Notes: a model not told the origin generated them from the letters alone. Numbered from the stretch's first letter, positions 44,801-49,642 are shown. The stretch is 64,000 nt of DNA from Acanthochromis polyacanthus (GCF_021347895.1 NC_067125.1:24283621-24347620), one strand, 5' to 3'. Numbers and translations are program-made.

Positions 44801-46662
44801 CACAATTTTCAACTACAATATCTAACGTATTACTCTGAATGATCATCATGCACTTACACAAATGCAACCAATTCACATTTAACTTGCACACACTGAATAA
44901 AAGTTTCATTTGCGACTATTTTGGTGTGTAGCCCTATGATTTAAATAAGTACCAACCCTTTCAGGTCGCTCCAGGGCCCCTGCCACTCTGTGTTGCCCCA
45001 AGGATTCATGATTCGCACCAAATCTACGACGCCATGAGCCGTCTTTACCTGGCAGGCGAGCAGAAGTACGAATGGAGAGAAGAAAAGGTCATGAAGGCTT
45101 CTGTTTTTACAGCTTCACATTAACATAGTTGTGATCAGACTTCTGCTGCTACCAGACACTAAACGATTTGGATTCCACAGAAGGCTTTTAATATTCAGAC
45201 TGTGAATCTCAGCAGTTTTCTGGAGTTGTTTCAAGACGGTTACCTTCTCGACTGCAGTCAGAGAGTAAGCATGTCGTACATGATTCCCAGCTCACTCTGC
45301 TGCTCCAGAGGACCCTGGAGGGAAAACATCCGCCCAGTCAGACACAAGGAAAAGTACAGAACGACGTGACTCATACGTACAATAAACTTTCAATAGGTCC
45401 AAAAATCTAAACAAGACCCAACAAGTTCCTCCACCTGCTCCCTGCTAACCTCCTCACTCTACCTGGCAGTTGGCACAGTTGATCAGAGCTCCTTTAGCCA
45501 GCAGGTTTCTGAGGAACGCCGGCAGGTCTCTGGGCAGCGACGCCACTTTCAGAACCTCCGTCACTCCACCGGTCATGTCGACCATCGCTTCGTGAGGGAA
45601 ACCCATGTCCAGAGCTCTGTAGCCGCCTTTCATCCTGAGATTTACAAAAAAAAAATTTGATTAACTGGTGAACTAAATTGACAACCATTTGTCTTTTAAG
45701 GAGCACGTTTAGCATATGGTGAAAAAAACGGAAACTCTTCAAACTCCGCGTATGTTAGTAAAGTGTCTGGATGCTATACAAAACAGCACATCTGGATTAT
45801 GCAGCTGTTTTATAGACAAAAAGATCCACATCAATCTTTGCGATCCTTCAAATTCCATATTTCAGCATTAAAGAGTGTTATTCGTCACGCGCCCATTCAT
45901 TACGGGAGTGAAATGCCATGAAAGACAATGTTAAAAACATTAATTTAATTCTGTTCTGGGTATAAAAGCACTGCTGCATTGTGGGATATGAGCTGCTCCG
46001 TTATTTAGAAAATAGAAAAAGTACAATAAGAAATTCCATGTAACCACAAAGGGAATTCAAATCAGTAGTTTGTTCTGTCTTATCAGAGGAAACCTGCTTA
46101 TTCAGTCCAGGAAAGTGTCTTTACATAACATTAAAATGCTGCTTTGGCTGAAGCAAACACAGGTTACTGCTGCTGGATGTAACTGAGTTTTATCACTACA
46201 TTTGTGGTGTTTTAATCTGGTATTCATCAATAACGGAGCCAGTTTGAAGGCAGATTTAGTCCCTACAGTGATAATGTGCAGCACAGTGTACAGCAACAAA
46301 ATGACAACCAGCCTGATAAACTTCATTTCTGAAATATTTCCAGTAAACACAATAAAAAGTTTATTCCGACTGCGTTGCCACAGAAGCTTTACAGTTTAAT
46401 TAAAAGGATCTGCTTCACTCTGGTCTGATAATTTAACAGAATTTGAAATATTCTTTGATGTGGTCTTGGAAAAGTGCCACAATTCATGGCATGTAATTAA
46501 GATCACTAACTGACTGACAGGGACTCACTTGGCGTAGGCTTTTTCCAGCAGCGAGCTCCAGAACTCGTGTTTCTCCGGAGAGCTGAGGTAGATCAGATTG
46601 TTGTCCTGAGTGGGCAGCAGGTCGTCGATCCTCACCTCCTCCCACTGACCGTATTGCCAGAA
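19635..46662 (-). CDS. capn12: Calpain gene, 17 exons visible, N-terminus outside window (probably capn12)
   Basis: Calpains are cytosolic calcium-dependent cysteine proteases that make limited cuts in target proteins. Seventeen exons with GT/AG borders and compatible phases join into one frame of 556 residues plus stop: end of protease core 1, protease core 2, C2-like domain, linker, and a penta-EF-hand domain. Total classical length is about 700 residues, so roughly the first three coding exons, including the catalytic Cys, are missing (upstream, beyond the gap or the window edge). The catalytic His ('RHAYSLT', the usual Gly before His replaced by Arg) and Asn ('IMNPWG') are present. The first calcium-binding acidic loop of the C2-like domain is weakly acidic here and the EF-hand loops are mostly degenerate. 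The name capn12 rests on the neighbouring actn4 and on divergence from calpains 1, 2, 3, 8 and 9; calpain family membership is certain, the exact paralogue is not. In this copy exons V3 and V5 carry indels that the second copy (48213-64000) lacks. Confidence 0.85.
19930..20900. repeat. A-rich (AAATA)-type array in calpain intron V16-V17
   Basis: Degenerate 'aaataaataaa' sequence contains a longer unit of about 115 bp, recognisable by 'agcaaaaaaatgcacatg' then 'aaaataagg' and '(ta)aaatgaatgaataaatatat'. An (AAT)n run lies at 20225-20264. The same unit occurs in the array at 22330-22960. Confidence 0.7.
20941..21571. other. Intron V16-V17, unique part
   Basis: No exon, RNA gene or known repeat recognised between the A-rich array and exon V16. 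Confidence 0.35.
21572..21630 (-). CDS. capn12: Calpain exon V16, last EF-hand
   Basis: Residues '[20 protein letters not shown]' (the first codon is shared with V15). It aligns with the last EF-hand of the domain, which helps dimerisation in classical calpains. The acidic ligand positions after the first Asp are hydrophobic or Gly, so calcium binding here is unlikely. Acceptor TTTGCAG, donor GTAGGA. Confidence 0.88.
22181..22297 (-). CDS. capn12: Calpain exon V15, EF-hand domain
   Basis: Codes for '[19 protein letters not shown]' and continues with '[19 protein letters not shown]'. This is the helix-loop-helix before the final EF-hand. Acceptor ATCAG, donor GTGAGT; phases match both neighbours. 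The longer open frame to 21981 is intron read-through. Confidence 0.88.
22330..22960. repeat. A-rich array in calpain intron V14-V15, same unit as 19930-20900
   Basis: It shares 'ggaaaaaatgcacatgaaaa' and 'taaatgaatgaataaatata' with the array in the next intron, so the two are copies of one minisatellite family. On the transcribed strand the arrays are T-rich. No coding content. Confidence 0.7.
23519..23597 (-). CDS. capn12: Calpain exon V14, EF-hand
   Basis: Codes for '[20 protein letters not shown]' followed by 'PALKAAG'. The 12-residue loop starts Asp-Lys-Asn-Lys-Thr and ends in Glu, the least decayed calcium loop of the set, although the central Gly is replaced by Gln. Acceptor TCTTCAG, donor GTAGGA. 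Confidence 0.9.
23829..23896. repeat. (GAAA)n microsatellite
   Basis: About 15 tandem GAAA units in the intron between exons V13 and V14. The open frames on both strands here are by-products of the repeat. Confidence 0.9.
24285..24353 (-). CDS. capn12: Calpain exon V13, EF-hand
   Basis: 23 residues, '[19 protein letters not shown]' then 'RKWT', continuing the loop opened by 'LMD' at the end of V12. The 'EF..LW.K...W' pattern is the third EF-hand helix of calpains. The loop lacks acidic residues at positions 3 and 5. Acceptor CTGCAG, donor GTGAGT. Confidence 0.9.
24504..25691. mobile_element. Fold-back Tc1-like element with arms of about 480 bp
   Basis: It begins 'ctgtgtgttccagataatta' and ends with the reverse complement. 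The two arms (about 24504-24985 and 25212-25691) are diverged inverted copies around a loop of about 225 bp. TA flanks both ends, and the homologous position in the other arm of the large inverted repeat (near 40359) has a single TA, which proves the insertion limits. The arms each carry the 3' end of a Tc1-like transposase gene, so the element looks like two inverted 3' halves. Confidence 0.88.
24862..25200 (-). pseudogene. Tc1-like transposase, C-terminal fragment
   Basis: The minus-strand reading gives '[17 protein letters not shown]' and '[17 protein letters not shown]', the second and third parts of the Tc1 DDE/D catalytic core, then a C-terminal tail ending '[10 protein letters not shown]' and stop. 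An in-frame TGA near 24981 interrupts it. The N-terminal DNA-binding region and the first catalytic Asp are absent, so no active enzyme is encoded. A second, inverted copy of the tail (without the catalytic region) lies at about 25212-25330. Confidence 0.85.
25722..26032. mobile_element. 311-bp MITE-like insertion with imperfect terminal inverted repeats
   Basis: It is flanked by TTTCC (25717-25721 and 26033-26037), while the other arm of the large inverted repeat has only one TTTCC at the same place. The ends are imperfect inverted repeats sharing 'ggtag' and 'acccgtac'. The interior has several 'gtacgggtccgtac'-like words and a telomere-like run 'gttagggttagtgttagggg' near 25880. No coding capacity. 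Confidence 0.75.
26280..26352 (-). tRNA. tRNA-Lys (UUU)
   Basis: 72 nt plus discriminator fold into a full cloverleaf: acceptor stem GCCTGGA/TTCAGGC, D arm, anticodon stem TCAGA/TCTGA around loop CTTTTAA (anticodon TTT), and T loop TTCAAGT. The A box 'tagctcagtcgg' and B box 'ggttcaagtcc' are intact. No T4 run within about 25 nt downstream. It pairs with 39991-40063 in the inverted repeat. Confidence 0.93.
26453..26525 (+). tRNA. tRNA-Lys (UUU)
   Basis: Same sequence as the neighbouring gene except 'cagttgg' in the D loop and a G:U closing the acceptor stem. The cloverleaf is complete, with intact A and B boxes. No close T4 terminator. It diverges from 26280-26352 with a 100-bp spacer. Confidence 0.93.
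26899..26971 (+). pseudogene. tRNA-Lys-like pseudogene
   Basis: The anticodon loop reads TTTTTAA (anticodon still TTT), but the anticodon stem CCAGC/CCTGA has two mismatches and the acceptor stem is altered. A and B boxes remain readable. Probably a decayed member of the cluster. Confidence 0.75.
27546..27618 (+). tRNA. tRNA-Lys (UUU), mildly decayed
   Basis: The anticodon stem-loop is perfect, but the D stem has GCTC/CAGC with a mismatch and the T loop starts with C (CTCAAGT), which weakens the B box. It may be expressed poorly or not at all. Confidence 0.65.
27640..29190. other. tRNA spacer sequence in intron V12-V13
   Basis: Spacer of the tRNA cluster. Blocks near 27800-27960 and 28890-29060 resemble each other ('gctggaatgtagaaaacaac' type followed by 'cacttgaagtactaag'). 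No exon or complete RNA gene found. Confidence 0.45.
29197..29269 (-). tRNA. tRNA-Lys (UUU)
   Basis: Complete cloverleaf identical in stems to the consensus of the cluster, with 'cagttgg' in the D loop. Anticodon TTT. No T4 run close downstream. Confidence 0.93.
29728..29800 (-). tRNA. tRNA-Lys (UUU) with T4 terminator
   Basis: Complete cloverleaf, acceptor GCCTGGA/TTCAGGC, anticodon TTT. About 9 nt downstream on the same strand lies 'gtgttttaaacc', a minimal RNA polymerase III terminator, which makes this one of the best candidates for an active gene in the cluster. Confidence 0.94.
29922..29986 (-). CDS. capn12: Calpain exon V12, EF-hand domain
   Basis: Codes for '[20 protein letters not shown]' and 'MD'. 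It aligns with the helix leading into the third EF-hand, whose loop continues in V13 more than 5.5 kb downstream. Acceptor GTTCAG, donor GTATCC. It lies left of the duplicated block, so it exists once. Confidence 0.9.
30523..30583 (-). CDS. capn12: Calpain exon V11, EF-hand domain
   Basis: Codes for '[20 protein letters not shown]'. Second helix of the first EF-hand region; acidic calcium ligands are absent. Acceptor CTTCAG, donor GTCAGT. Copy 2 at 48685-48745 is identical in reading. Confidence 0.9.
30719..30793 (-). CDS. capn12: Calpain exon V10, linker and start of EF-hand domain
   Basis: 25 codons, '[20 protein letters not shown]' then 'KHCNK'. The first part is a low-complexity linker and the end begins the EF-hand domain. 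Acceptor CCCGCAG, donor GTGGGA; phase 0 on both sides. Copy 2 is 48881-48955. Confidence 0.85.
30975..31022 (-). pseudogene. Truncated tRNA-Lys relic
   Basis: The 5' half (acceptor 5' strand, D arm, anticodon arm) is recognisable up to 'ccctcag', with an insertion in the D arm. The T arm and 3' acceptor strand are missing. Confidence 0.75.
31125..31197 (+). tRNA. tRNA-Lys (UUU), in calpain intron V9-V10
   Basis: Complete cloverleaf with anticodon TTT and intact A and B boxes, antisense to the calpain gene. No T4 run close downstream. The same gene appears in copy 2 at 49287-49359. Confidence 0.93.
31418..31480 (-). pseudogene. Decayed tRNA-Lys relic
   Basis: The 3' acceptor strand and T arm ('cctgaacagggacttgaat' on the plus strand) are clear; the anticodon and D arms are scrambled. 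Not functional. Confidence 0.75.
31611..31633 (+). pseudogene. 5' fragment of tRNA-Lys
   Basis: Only 'gcctggatagctcagtta' and a few more bases remain, equal to the acceptor 5' strand and part of the D arm, followed by unrelated sequence. Confidence 0.7.
31825..31897 (-). tRNA. tRNA-Lys (UUU)
   Basis: Complete cloverleaf, D loop 'cagttgg', anticodon TTT, with a G:U pair at the acceptor end. No T4 terminator near. Copy 2 at 49987-50059. Confidence 0.92.
32048..32070 (+). pseudogene. Internal tRNA-Lys fragment (D arm)
   Basis: 'cagttggtagagcatcaga' is the D arm and the 5' anticodon stem of the cluster tRNA, with unrelated sequence on both sides. Confidence 0.6.
32133..32178 (+). pseudogene. 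tRNA-Lys relic without T arm
   Basis: Acceptor 5' strand, D arm and anticodon arm are present (anticodon TTT), then the sequence departs after 'tttgaag'. No T arm or B box, so no polymerase III promoter. Confidence 0.75.
32246..32291 (-). CDS. capn12: Calpain exon V9, linker
   Basis: 46 nt, read in the only frame that joins V8 to V10: '[15 protein letters not shown]', after the Met codon split with V8. It is the variable linker between the C2-like and EF-hand domains. Acceptor TTTCCAG, donor GTATGC. Copy 2 is 50408-50453. Confidence 0.82.
32465..32673 (-). CDS. capn12: Calpain exon V8, C2-like domain end
   Basis: Begins '[13 protein letters not shown]', contains '[20 protein letters not shown]' then '[17 protein letters not shown]', and ends 'NAA' with a split Met codon. 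'LPPG.Y..VPST.EP...GDF.LR' is the diagnostic C-terminal strand set of the calpain C2-like domain. It is open in this copy; copy 2 (50626-50833) lacks one G and is frameshifted. Acceptor CTCCAG, donor GTGAGT. Confidence 0.93.
32834..32906 (-). tRNA. tRNA-Lys (UUU)-like, anticodon stem damaged
   Basis: Full length with anticodon TTT, but the anticodon stem TCAGC/TTTGA has a mismatch and a wobble, and the T loop reads TTCAATT. Probably a weak gene or pseudogene. In copy 2 (50994-51065) one further base is missing. Confidence 0.6.
33010..33082 (+). tRNA. tRNA-Lys (UUU), one acceptor mismatch
   Basis: Anticodon, D and T arms are perfect; the acceptor 3' strand reads TTCAGCC, giving a C-C mismatch at the second pair. 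Copy 2 at 51170-51242 is the same. Confidence 0.8.
33660..33732 (-). tRNA. tRNA-Lys (UUU)
   Basis: Full cloverleaf with acceptor GCCTGAA/TTCAGGT. Anticodon TTT, A and B boxes intact. The second copy (51817-51888) has lost one A in the D loop, in a short A pair, which looks like a sequence error or allele. Confidence 0.88.
33733..34354. other. Spacer in calpain intron V7-V8
   Basis: Spacer between a tRNA gene and the LINE insertion. No feature recognised. Confidence 0.35.
34374..37505 (-). mobile_element. RTE-type non-LTR retrotransposon, nearly full length
   Basis: 3.13 kb, with an endonuclease region followed by reverse transcriptase and a C-terminal region. It is flanked by a 19-bp duplication with one mismatch, beginning 'aaacttcact' (34355-34373 and 37506-37524), so both ends are defined. 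The 3' tail on the minus strand is a short purine-rich 'ggaaaagaagaag'. The order of domains and the short 3' end fit the RTE clade common in fish. It lies antisense to nothing: it is in the same direction as the calpain gene, in its largest intron. Confidence 0.88.
34401..37470 (-). pseudogene. RTE endonuclease-reverse transcriptase, several frame breaks
   Basis: From the 5' side: apurinic-type endonuclease (36406-37470) with '[10 protein letters not shown]', '[11 protein letters not shown]' and '[11 protein letters not shown]', the usual metal and catalytic blocks; then reverse transcriptase (35405-36298) with '[12 protein letters not shown]', 'PIFKNKGD', 'SYRGIKLMS' and '[15 protein letters not shown]'; then '[15 protein letters not shown]' (35146-35373); then a C-terminal part (34401-35141) with '[10 protein letters not shown]' and '[14 protein letters not shown]'. 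Breaks: a frameshift after the endonuclease in this copy (one T less than copy 2), an in-frame TAG before 'SSGRKGDKE', a frameshift and TAA around the first catalytic Asp block, and one extra T inside the FADD block. The later breaks are shared by both copies, so the element is genuinely dead. Confidence 0.88.
37660..37915. repeat. Dispersed fish repeat with poly-C tract
   Basis: 'ccggcttcctcccacagtcc', 'ttaattggttattctaaatt', 'gcccgtaggtgtgaatgtga', then a poly-C run (37838-37849), 'gcgaccctagtgaggataaa' and a 'gatggatgga' end. I recognise this ordered set as a widespread fish repeat. The poly-C run is longer in copy 2. Confidence 0.65.
37950..38510. repeat. Tandem duplication, two units of about 390 bp
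   Basis: 'cttacattgctaatggatca' followed by 'ggggtgtgaatggtt', 'tttcccaagaacaa' and 'aatggtggtgaaa' occurs at about 37956-38105 and again at about 38346-38490. A short extra copy of the first words precedes unit 1. No coding capacity. Confidence 0.75.
38603..38675 (-). tRNA. tRNA-Lys (UUU) with T4 run
   Basis: Full cloverleaf equal to the cluster consensus, anticodon TTT. Downstream on the same strand is 'caagttttgtac', giving a minimal polymerase III terminator. Copy 2 at 56760-56832. Confidence 0.93.
38948..39020 (-). pseudogene. tRNA-Lys-like pseudogene
   Basis: Full length and anticodon TTT, but the acceptor stem has mismatches at pairs 2 and 5 and the D arm is altered ('gctctgttgg'). 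A T4 run follows. Probably inactive. Copy 2 at 57105-57177. Confidence 0.7.
39551..39606 (-). pseudogene. tRNA-Lys relic with internal deletion
   Basis: Both ends are present, but about 17 nt covering the 3' anticodon stem, variable loop and part of the T arm are gone ('gggacttga' joined to 'ttaaaagtctg'). It is the partner of 27546-27618 in the inverted repeat. Confidence 0.8.
39871..39890 (-). pseudogene. 5' fragment of tRNA-Lys
   Basis: Only the acceptor 5' strand and D arm remain. The break corresponds to a deletion relative to 26453-26660 in the other arm, with the shared word 'cagt' at the junction. Confidence 0.75.
39991..40063 (+). tRNA. tRNA-Lys (UUU)
   Basis: Perfect cloverleaf with G-C closing the acceptor stem (GCCTGGA/TTCAGGC), anticodon TTT. 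No T4 run within 25 nt. Partner of 26280-26352 in the inverted repeat. Copy 2 at 58149-58221. Confidence 0.93.
40570..40760 (-). mobile_element. tRNA-derived SINE
   Basis: On the minus strand the head 'gcccaggtagctcagctggt' is tRNA-like with an A box, a diverged B box 'ggttcaaacgc' follows, then 'gggcctttactgcaggttgt', as in a common fish tRNA-derived SINE whose usual text is 'gccctttgctgcatgtc'. The body is diverged. Copy 2 at about 58730-58917. Confidence 0.65.
40954..41004. repeat. (TG)n microsatellite next to exon V7 donor
   Basis: A TG run with one G doubled, directly after the V7 splice donor on the transcribed strand, where it reads as CA repeats. In copy 2 (59112-59161) the run is uninterrupted and of different length. 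Confidence 0.9.
41007..41164 (-). CDS. capn12: Calpain exon V7, C2-like domain
   Basis: Codes for '[17 protein letters not shown]', then '[20 protein letters not shown]' and '[16 protein letters not shown]'. It is the NPQF/LALMQK core of the C2-like domain. The loop before '[11 protein letters not shown]', strongly acidic in calpains 1 and 2, has few acidic residues here. Acceptor GTCCAG, donor GTACAC. Copy 2 at 59164-59321. Confidence 0.93.
41690..41860. repeat. Diverged fragment of a hAT-like dispersed repeat
   Basis: 'cagtgttggagttattactc', 'gtattacacattag', 'aagtaatgcattttact' and 'aaagtaacttttt' recall a very common fish repeat with the theme 'gttggga.gtaac..gttac'. Diverged; ends not seen. 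Confidence 0.5.
42406..42534. mobile_element. 129-bp piggyBac-like MITE
   Basis: 'cccataagaatccagaccc' at the left and 'gggttcttatggg' at the right are inverted, and both ends are flanked by TTAA (42402-42405 and 42535-42538), the signature target of piggyBac-type elements. No coding capacity. Copy 2 at 60566-60695. Confidence 0.75.
42731..42891 (-). CDS. capn12: Calpain exon V6, protease core 2 to C2-like domain
   Basis: 161 nt, the usual size for this calpain exon. Codes for '[19 protein letters not shown]', then '[18 protein letters not shown]' and 'TAGGPAQS'. It follows the split Trp of 'DGEFW' in V5. Acceptor CTGTCAG, donor GTGAGA. Copy 2 at 60893-61053 is identical in reading. Confidence 0.95.
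42951..43436. repeat. SINE/LINE tail followed by a (TCTCA/TCTTA)n array
   Basis: A short repeat 3' end, 'gacctgtaattggcgctata' then 'taaataaaattgaattgaat' (about 42975-43047), runs into about 390 bp of degenerate pentamers TCTTA/TCATC. The paired plus-strand open frames 43221-43438 are repeat artefacts. Copy 2 at about 61113-61600. Confidence 0.8.
43582..43680 (-). pseudogene. Vestigial duplicate of calpain exon V6 start
   Basis: About 100 bp match 42852-42950: the acceptor 'ctctgtcag' and the first 12 or so codons ('[12 protein letters not shown]' against '[12 protein letters not shown]') plus upstream intron. The match ends inside the exon. It lies between V5 and V6 and could act as a cryptic acceptor. 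Copy 2 at about 61746-61845. Confidence 0.8.
43858..43881. repeat. (CTG)n tract next to exon V5 donor
   Basis: Seven to eight CTG units, reading CAG on the transcribed strand, starting about 18 nt after the V5 splice donor. Present also in copy 2 (about 62028-62051). Confidence 0.9.
43901..43975 (-). CDS. capn12: Calpain exon V5, protease core 2 (this copy has two indels)
   Basis: In copy 2 (62070-62144) the exon reads '[20 protein letters not shown]' then 'DGEFW', the standard block before the C2-like domain. Here one G is missing after 'CAGCGACTGGAC' and one G is added in 'GACGGGGGAG', so the frame is broken for a dozen codons and meets TGA. The total length is still 75 nt. Acceptor TTTCAG, donor GTGAGT. 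Confidence 0.88.
44270..44420. repeat. LINE-type 3' tail
   Basis: 'actgctgtaacaccgcaaag', 'ttccccactgtgggattatt' then 'aaagccacatcttatctt' is a typical L2/CR1-like 3' end with pentamer tail. About 44430-44580 further repeats 43440-43600. Copy 2 at about 62450-62610. Confidence 0.6.
44957..45048 (-). CDS. capn12: Calpain exon V4, catalytic Asn
   Basis: Codes for '[20 protein letters not shown]' and '[10 protein letters not shown]'. The Asn of 'NPWG' is the third catalytic residue of calpain proteases. The acceptor is GCCAG. The donor that keeps phase with V5 is GTTGGT at 44956, a weak site; GTACTT four bases further would break the frame. Copy 2 at 63138-63229. Confidence 0.9.
45244..45314 (-). 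CDS. capn12: Calpain exon V3, catalytic His (one base missing here)
   Basis: Copy 2 (63428-63499, 72 nt) reads '[20 protein letters not shown]' then 'AVEK', holding the catalytic His. Here one base of 'CCG' is missing just before the His codon (71 nt), so the frame breaks at the active site. Flanking introns are otherwise the same. Acceptor CTCCAG, donor GTAACC. Confidence 0.92.
45463..45634 (-). CDS. capn12: Calpain exon V2, protease core
   Basis: 172 nt. Codes for '[20 protein letters not shown]' then '[20 protein letters not shown]' and '[17 protein letters not shown]'. 'Y.AL' and 'D.TGGV.E' are fixed calpain motifs. Usual calpains have 'DFTGG', here 'DMTGG'. Acceptor TCTCAG, donor GTAGAG. 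Copy 2 at 63648-63819. Confidence 0.94.
46529..46662 (-). CDS. capn12: Calpain exon V1 (first in window), protease core 1
   Basis: 134 nt, the usual size of calpain exon 4. Codes for '[18 protein letters not shown]', then '[20 protein letters not shown]' and 'KAYAK'. Matches the 'FW..G.WV.V.IDD.LPT' and '[10 protein letters not shown]' blocks that follow the catalytic Cys region. Acceptor TGTGTAG, donor GTGAGT. The preceding exons are not found between here and the gap. Confidence 0.95.
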
Positions 46663-46679
46663 CTACACAGAGAGACAAA

Positions 46680-47570
46680 AAATATAATAAAACTACATAA
46701 TAAAAATAAACTTAAAATATGCATTGAAGACAGGAAAAAGAAAATATAACAAATTAAACACAATTAAATAAAAAATAAAGGTAATAACGATTAAAATTTA
46801 AATAAAAAAATAATAGAAAAACAGATTAAATGAAATAAAATAGCAAATATAAAAATCTGAATTAAAGTGAGAAAATATTAATATAGAATAAAATAAAATA
46901 ATTAAAATATATTAAAAAATCAAATAAAAATCTAAAACAAAAAGAAGAATTGATAAAATAAAATAAATAACAAAGATAATAAAAATTTAAGGAAAATAAT
47001 AATTAAAAAAACAAGAAAAGGAAAACATTTTTAGAAATTGCATTCAAATTAAACATAATTAACTGAAAAATAAAGATAATTAATTAATTCAAATTTAAAA
47101 AAAAATAAAGATAATGCAATGATGAAACAACAGATTTCATGAAAATAAAAAAATAAAAATCTGAATTAAAAAATTAAAACAAATATTAATAAATATTAAT
47201 AAAAAATAAAATAAAAATCTGAATTAAAAAAGCAAAACAAATATTAATATTAACGTGAATAAAAAATAAAATACATAATAAAAATAAAATGTAAATATAT
47301 ATTTAAAACAAGAAAAAAAAATCTAACAAATTAAATTAAAATGAAATAAAATGAAATAAAAATTAAAAAAAAATAAATGTAATGTAATGAAGAAATGACA
47401 GATTACATTAAATAAAACAAAATAATAGAATAAAAATATGAATTAAAAAAGAGAAAATAGTGTTAGAATGCACAGAATAGTATAATAAAAATAATAAAAT
47501 TAAATAAAAATATGAATTGAAACATGAATAGACAAAAAAAACATGTAGACAAAAACATGTAAATAAGTGC
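46680..47570. repeat. A-rich array upstream of exon V1
   Basis: Degenerate AAATA/AATTAAA sequence with recurring 'aataaaaatctgaattaaaa' and 'agaaaaca' words, in larger units of roughly 200 bp. Similar in kind to the arrays in introns V14-V15 and V16-V17. Confidence 0.65.
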
Positions 47571-47659
47571 ATAAATAGAGCCATCAGTAAATAAAATTCG
47601 TTCCAGTCCCAGAAAAAGAAAGTAAAATCCATTAAATCAATCACAAGCCTGACTAAAAA

Positions 47660-48005
47660 AGTAGATCTTCTCTTTAAAAACATTCAACATTATTTGCTGC
47701 TATTCCAAAAATGTGGTCCACAGTAACAAAATGCTGCCTCTTTACAGGTTTTTCTCTTGATTTTTGGTTTAAATTAAATTCCTTCTCAAAGCAAATCTGA
47801 TAAATACGAAGGACCAAGATCATTAAGAGCTTCATAAACCAATAAAAAGATTTTAAAATCAATCCTAAAATCAACAGATAACCAGTACAGAGACTTAAAA
47901 TTGGTCTAATATTATCTTCTTCTACAGAAATCAATCCAGCATGGAATAAAACCACGTATTAATGTCTCTGTATTTGCTTTAAAAGAGTCTGGTCTTGGTT
48001 TGATT
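47660..48005. repeat. Probable dispersed repeat fragment
   Basis: The plus-strand text 'aagagcttcataaacc', 'agattttaaaatcaatccta', 'aaccagtacagagactt' has the style of a known fish repeat ('gggagccaatg.agagactt'). The minus-strand 93-codon frame is part of it. Identity is uncertain. Confidence 0.4.
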
Positions 48006-48112
48006 TTTATATGACATGAAGCTGCTGATCTTCTGCTTTCACCGGCTTTTCAAAGGTTATAAAGAGTCGCTGTCAACAGCTGTCATAAAGCAGAAACTGT
48101 ATCTAAACAAAC

Positions 48113-48212
48113 NNNNNNNNNNNNNNNNNNNNNNNNNNNNNNNNNNNNNNNNNNNNNNNNNNNNNNNNNNNNNNNNNNNNNNNNNNNNNNNNNNNNNNNN
48201 NNNNNNNNNNNN
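48113..48212. other. Assembly gap of exactly 100 N
   Basis: A run of 100 N, the conventional placeholder for a scaffold gap of unknown size. Open frames that cross it are meaningless. Confidence 0.99.
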
Positions 48213-48684
48213 AGCTGCAAACTCATGTGGTGAATGTTTGAGGTGTTGAGAACTACTCTGCCCACCTATCAGTGTCATCAACACCAATGTTGTTGTGTTA
48301 ATGAGCCTGGAAATGGGCTGTTTTCACCAAAATGCAAATCTACCAACATCCTTTTTTTGTTTGGTTCCTAAGGAAGGTAACTGTACCTCCTCATCAGCCC
48401 TGTAAAACACTAAACTATCTGTCACCGTCTCCAAAACCTACTTTACAGCTGTAGTCCAAACATGTTCTTCAGTAAAAAGGTCAAAACAAACAATACTTTG
48501 TGCTGTTTCAATGAGAAAGCGTCACTGCTGCTTTCTGTACAAACTGTATAGAAACAACAAAGGCGACTCGTTCCTCCAGGCACTGAGAGGATTAAATTTC
48601 AGAAACGATCTTATGTTGAAATAAGAAACAAGACAGAACAAGTTTGGTAATCCACGCCCGAAAGCAGACAGAGAATAAACTGAC

Positions 48685-48745
48685 CTCCTCCCTGTATGGC
48701 CTCAGTCAGGAGGTTGTAGAGATGCAGCGGTTTGCAGAATCCCTT
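48685..48745 (-). CDS. capn12: Calpain exon V11, copy 2
   Basis: Same reading and splice sites as 30523-30583. Confidence 0.85.
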
Positions 48746-48880
48746 CTGAAGACAAGAAACATTCACAACACAAGACACTCAGATTTTTGGACATAGTTTC
48801 AGTATTGACATTTTCAGAGCTGCAGTAGGAAAGTTCTGAGCTCAGTTTTAATGTAAAGCGGCTGGTGAAGTAAATCCCAC

Positions 48881-48955
48881 CTTGTTGCAGTGCTTCTTGA
48901 ACAGCTGTCTGGTAGATTTAGGTGAAGGAAGAGCAGCTTGGTGAGGAAACGAATG
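48881..48955 (-). CDS. capn12: Calpain exon V10, copy 2
   Basis: Same reading and splice sites as 30719-30793. Confidence 0.82.
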
Positions 48956-49136
48956 CTGCGGGAAGAAAATACAGAGTCTGACTTTAAAAACAAACATCTC
49001 CTTTCACTGACAGGCCCATAACCATGCAAATAATGGGATTTTTCATTTTAGTCCCAGTAAAAATAAACTATCTTTGTCCACATATTATCTAAACTCAGAA
49101 GAAACAGCTATCTCTTTGTGTAAGAAGCATCTATAA

Positions 49137-49184
49137 ACCCTCAGATTAAAGGTCTGATGCTCCACCTATCTGAGCTATCCAGGC
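49137..49184 (-). pseudogene. Truncated tRNA-Lys relic, copy 2
   Basis: Counterpart of 30975-31022; unchanged. Confidence 0.75.
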
Positions 49185-49286
49185 CCTGATAAAATGTGAG
49201 CATACACTGATTTCTTCTAATCCTATACTGGAGTGTACGTAGTAGATATTAGCTTGAGAATTGAGCTTGTAGGGAAGCTGTGCAGA

Positions 49287-49359
49287 GCCTGGATAGCTCA
49301 GTTGGTAGAGCATCAGACTTTTAATCTGAGGGTCCAGGGTTCAAGTCCCTGTTCAGGTG
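49287..49359 (+). tRNA. tRNA-Lys (UUU), copy 2
   Basis: Counterpart of 31125-31197; identical cloverleaf. Confidence 0.9.
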
Positions 49360-49579
49360 ACACAAGTCCTAAACTGACAAATGAAAGTTGTGAAACAGAG
49401 ATCATGACAATCAACAACATGATGTACAGCCTGCACTGAACATCACATCAAATCATATCTGCAGGACAGAACCCTGCCAGGTATTTGTATAATGCCCAAA
49501 TAGACATTTAAAGAGTAAAAGTCAGCGCCACAGATGGCATTTTTCACATTTCTGTGTTTAACAAGCACTTGAATAAGTC

Positions 49580-49642
49580 GCCTGAACAGGGACTTGAATC
49601 CTGGACCATGACTTTAAGCACAGCAAACACTCTACAGACTGA
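49580..49642 (-). pseudogene. Decayed tRNA-Lys relic, copy 2
   Basis: Counterpart of 31418-31480. Confidence 0.75.

Larger units (their letters stand above)
30050..45815. other. First copy of a 15.8-kb block repeated after the gap
   Basis: It aligns end to end with 48213-64000, with differences almost all of one base in homopolymers or short tandem repeats. Coordinates differ by about 18,160. The match starts with the first base after the gap and runs to the window edge, so its true right limit is not seen. Confidence 0.95.

Noticed and set aside
48016..48287. Open frames crossing the run of N
   Set aside because: They are created by unknown bases in the gap.
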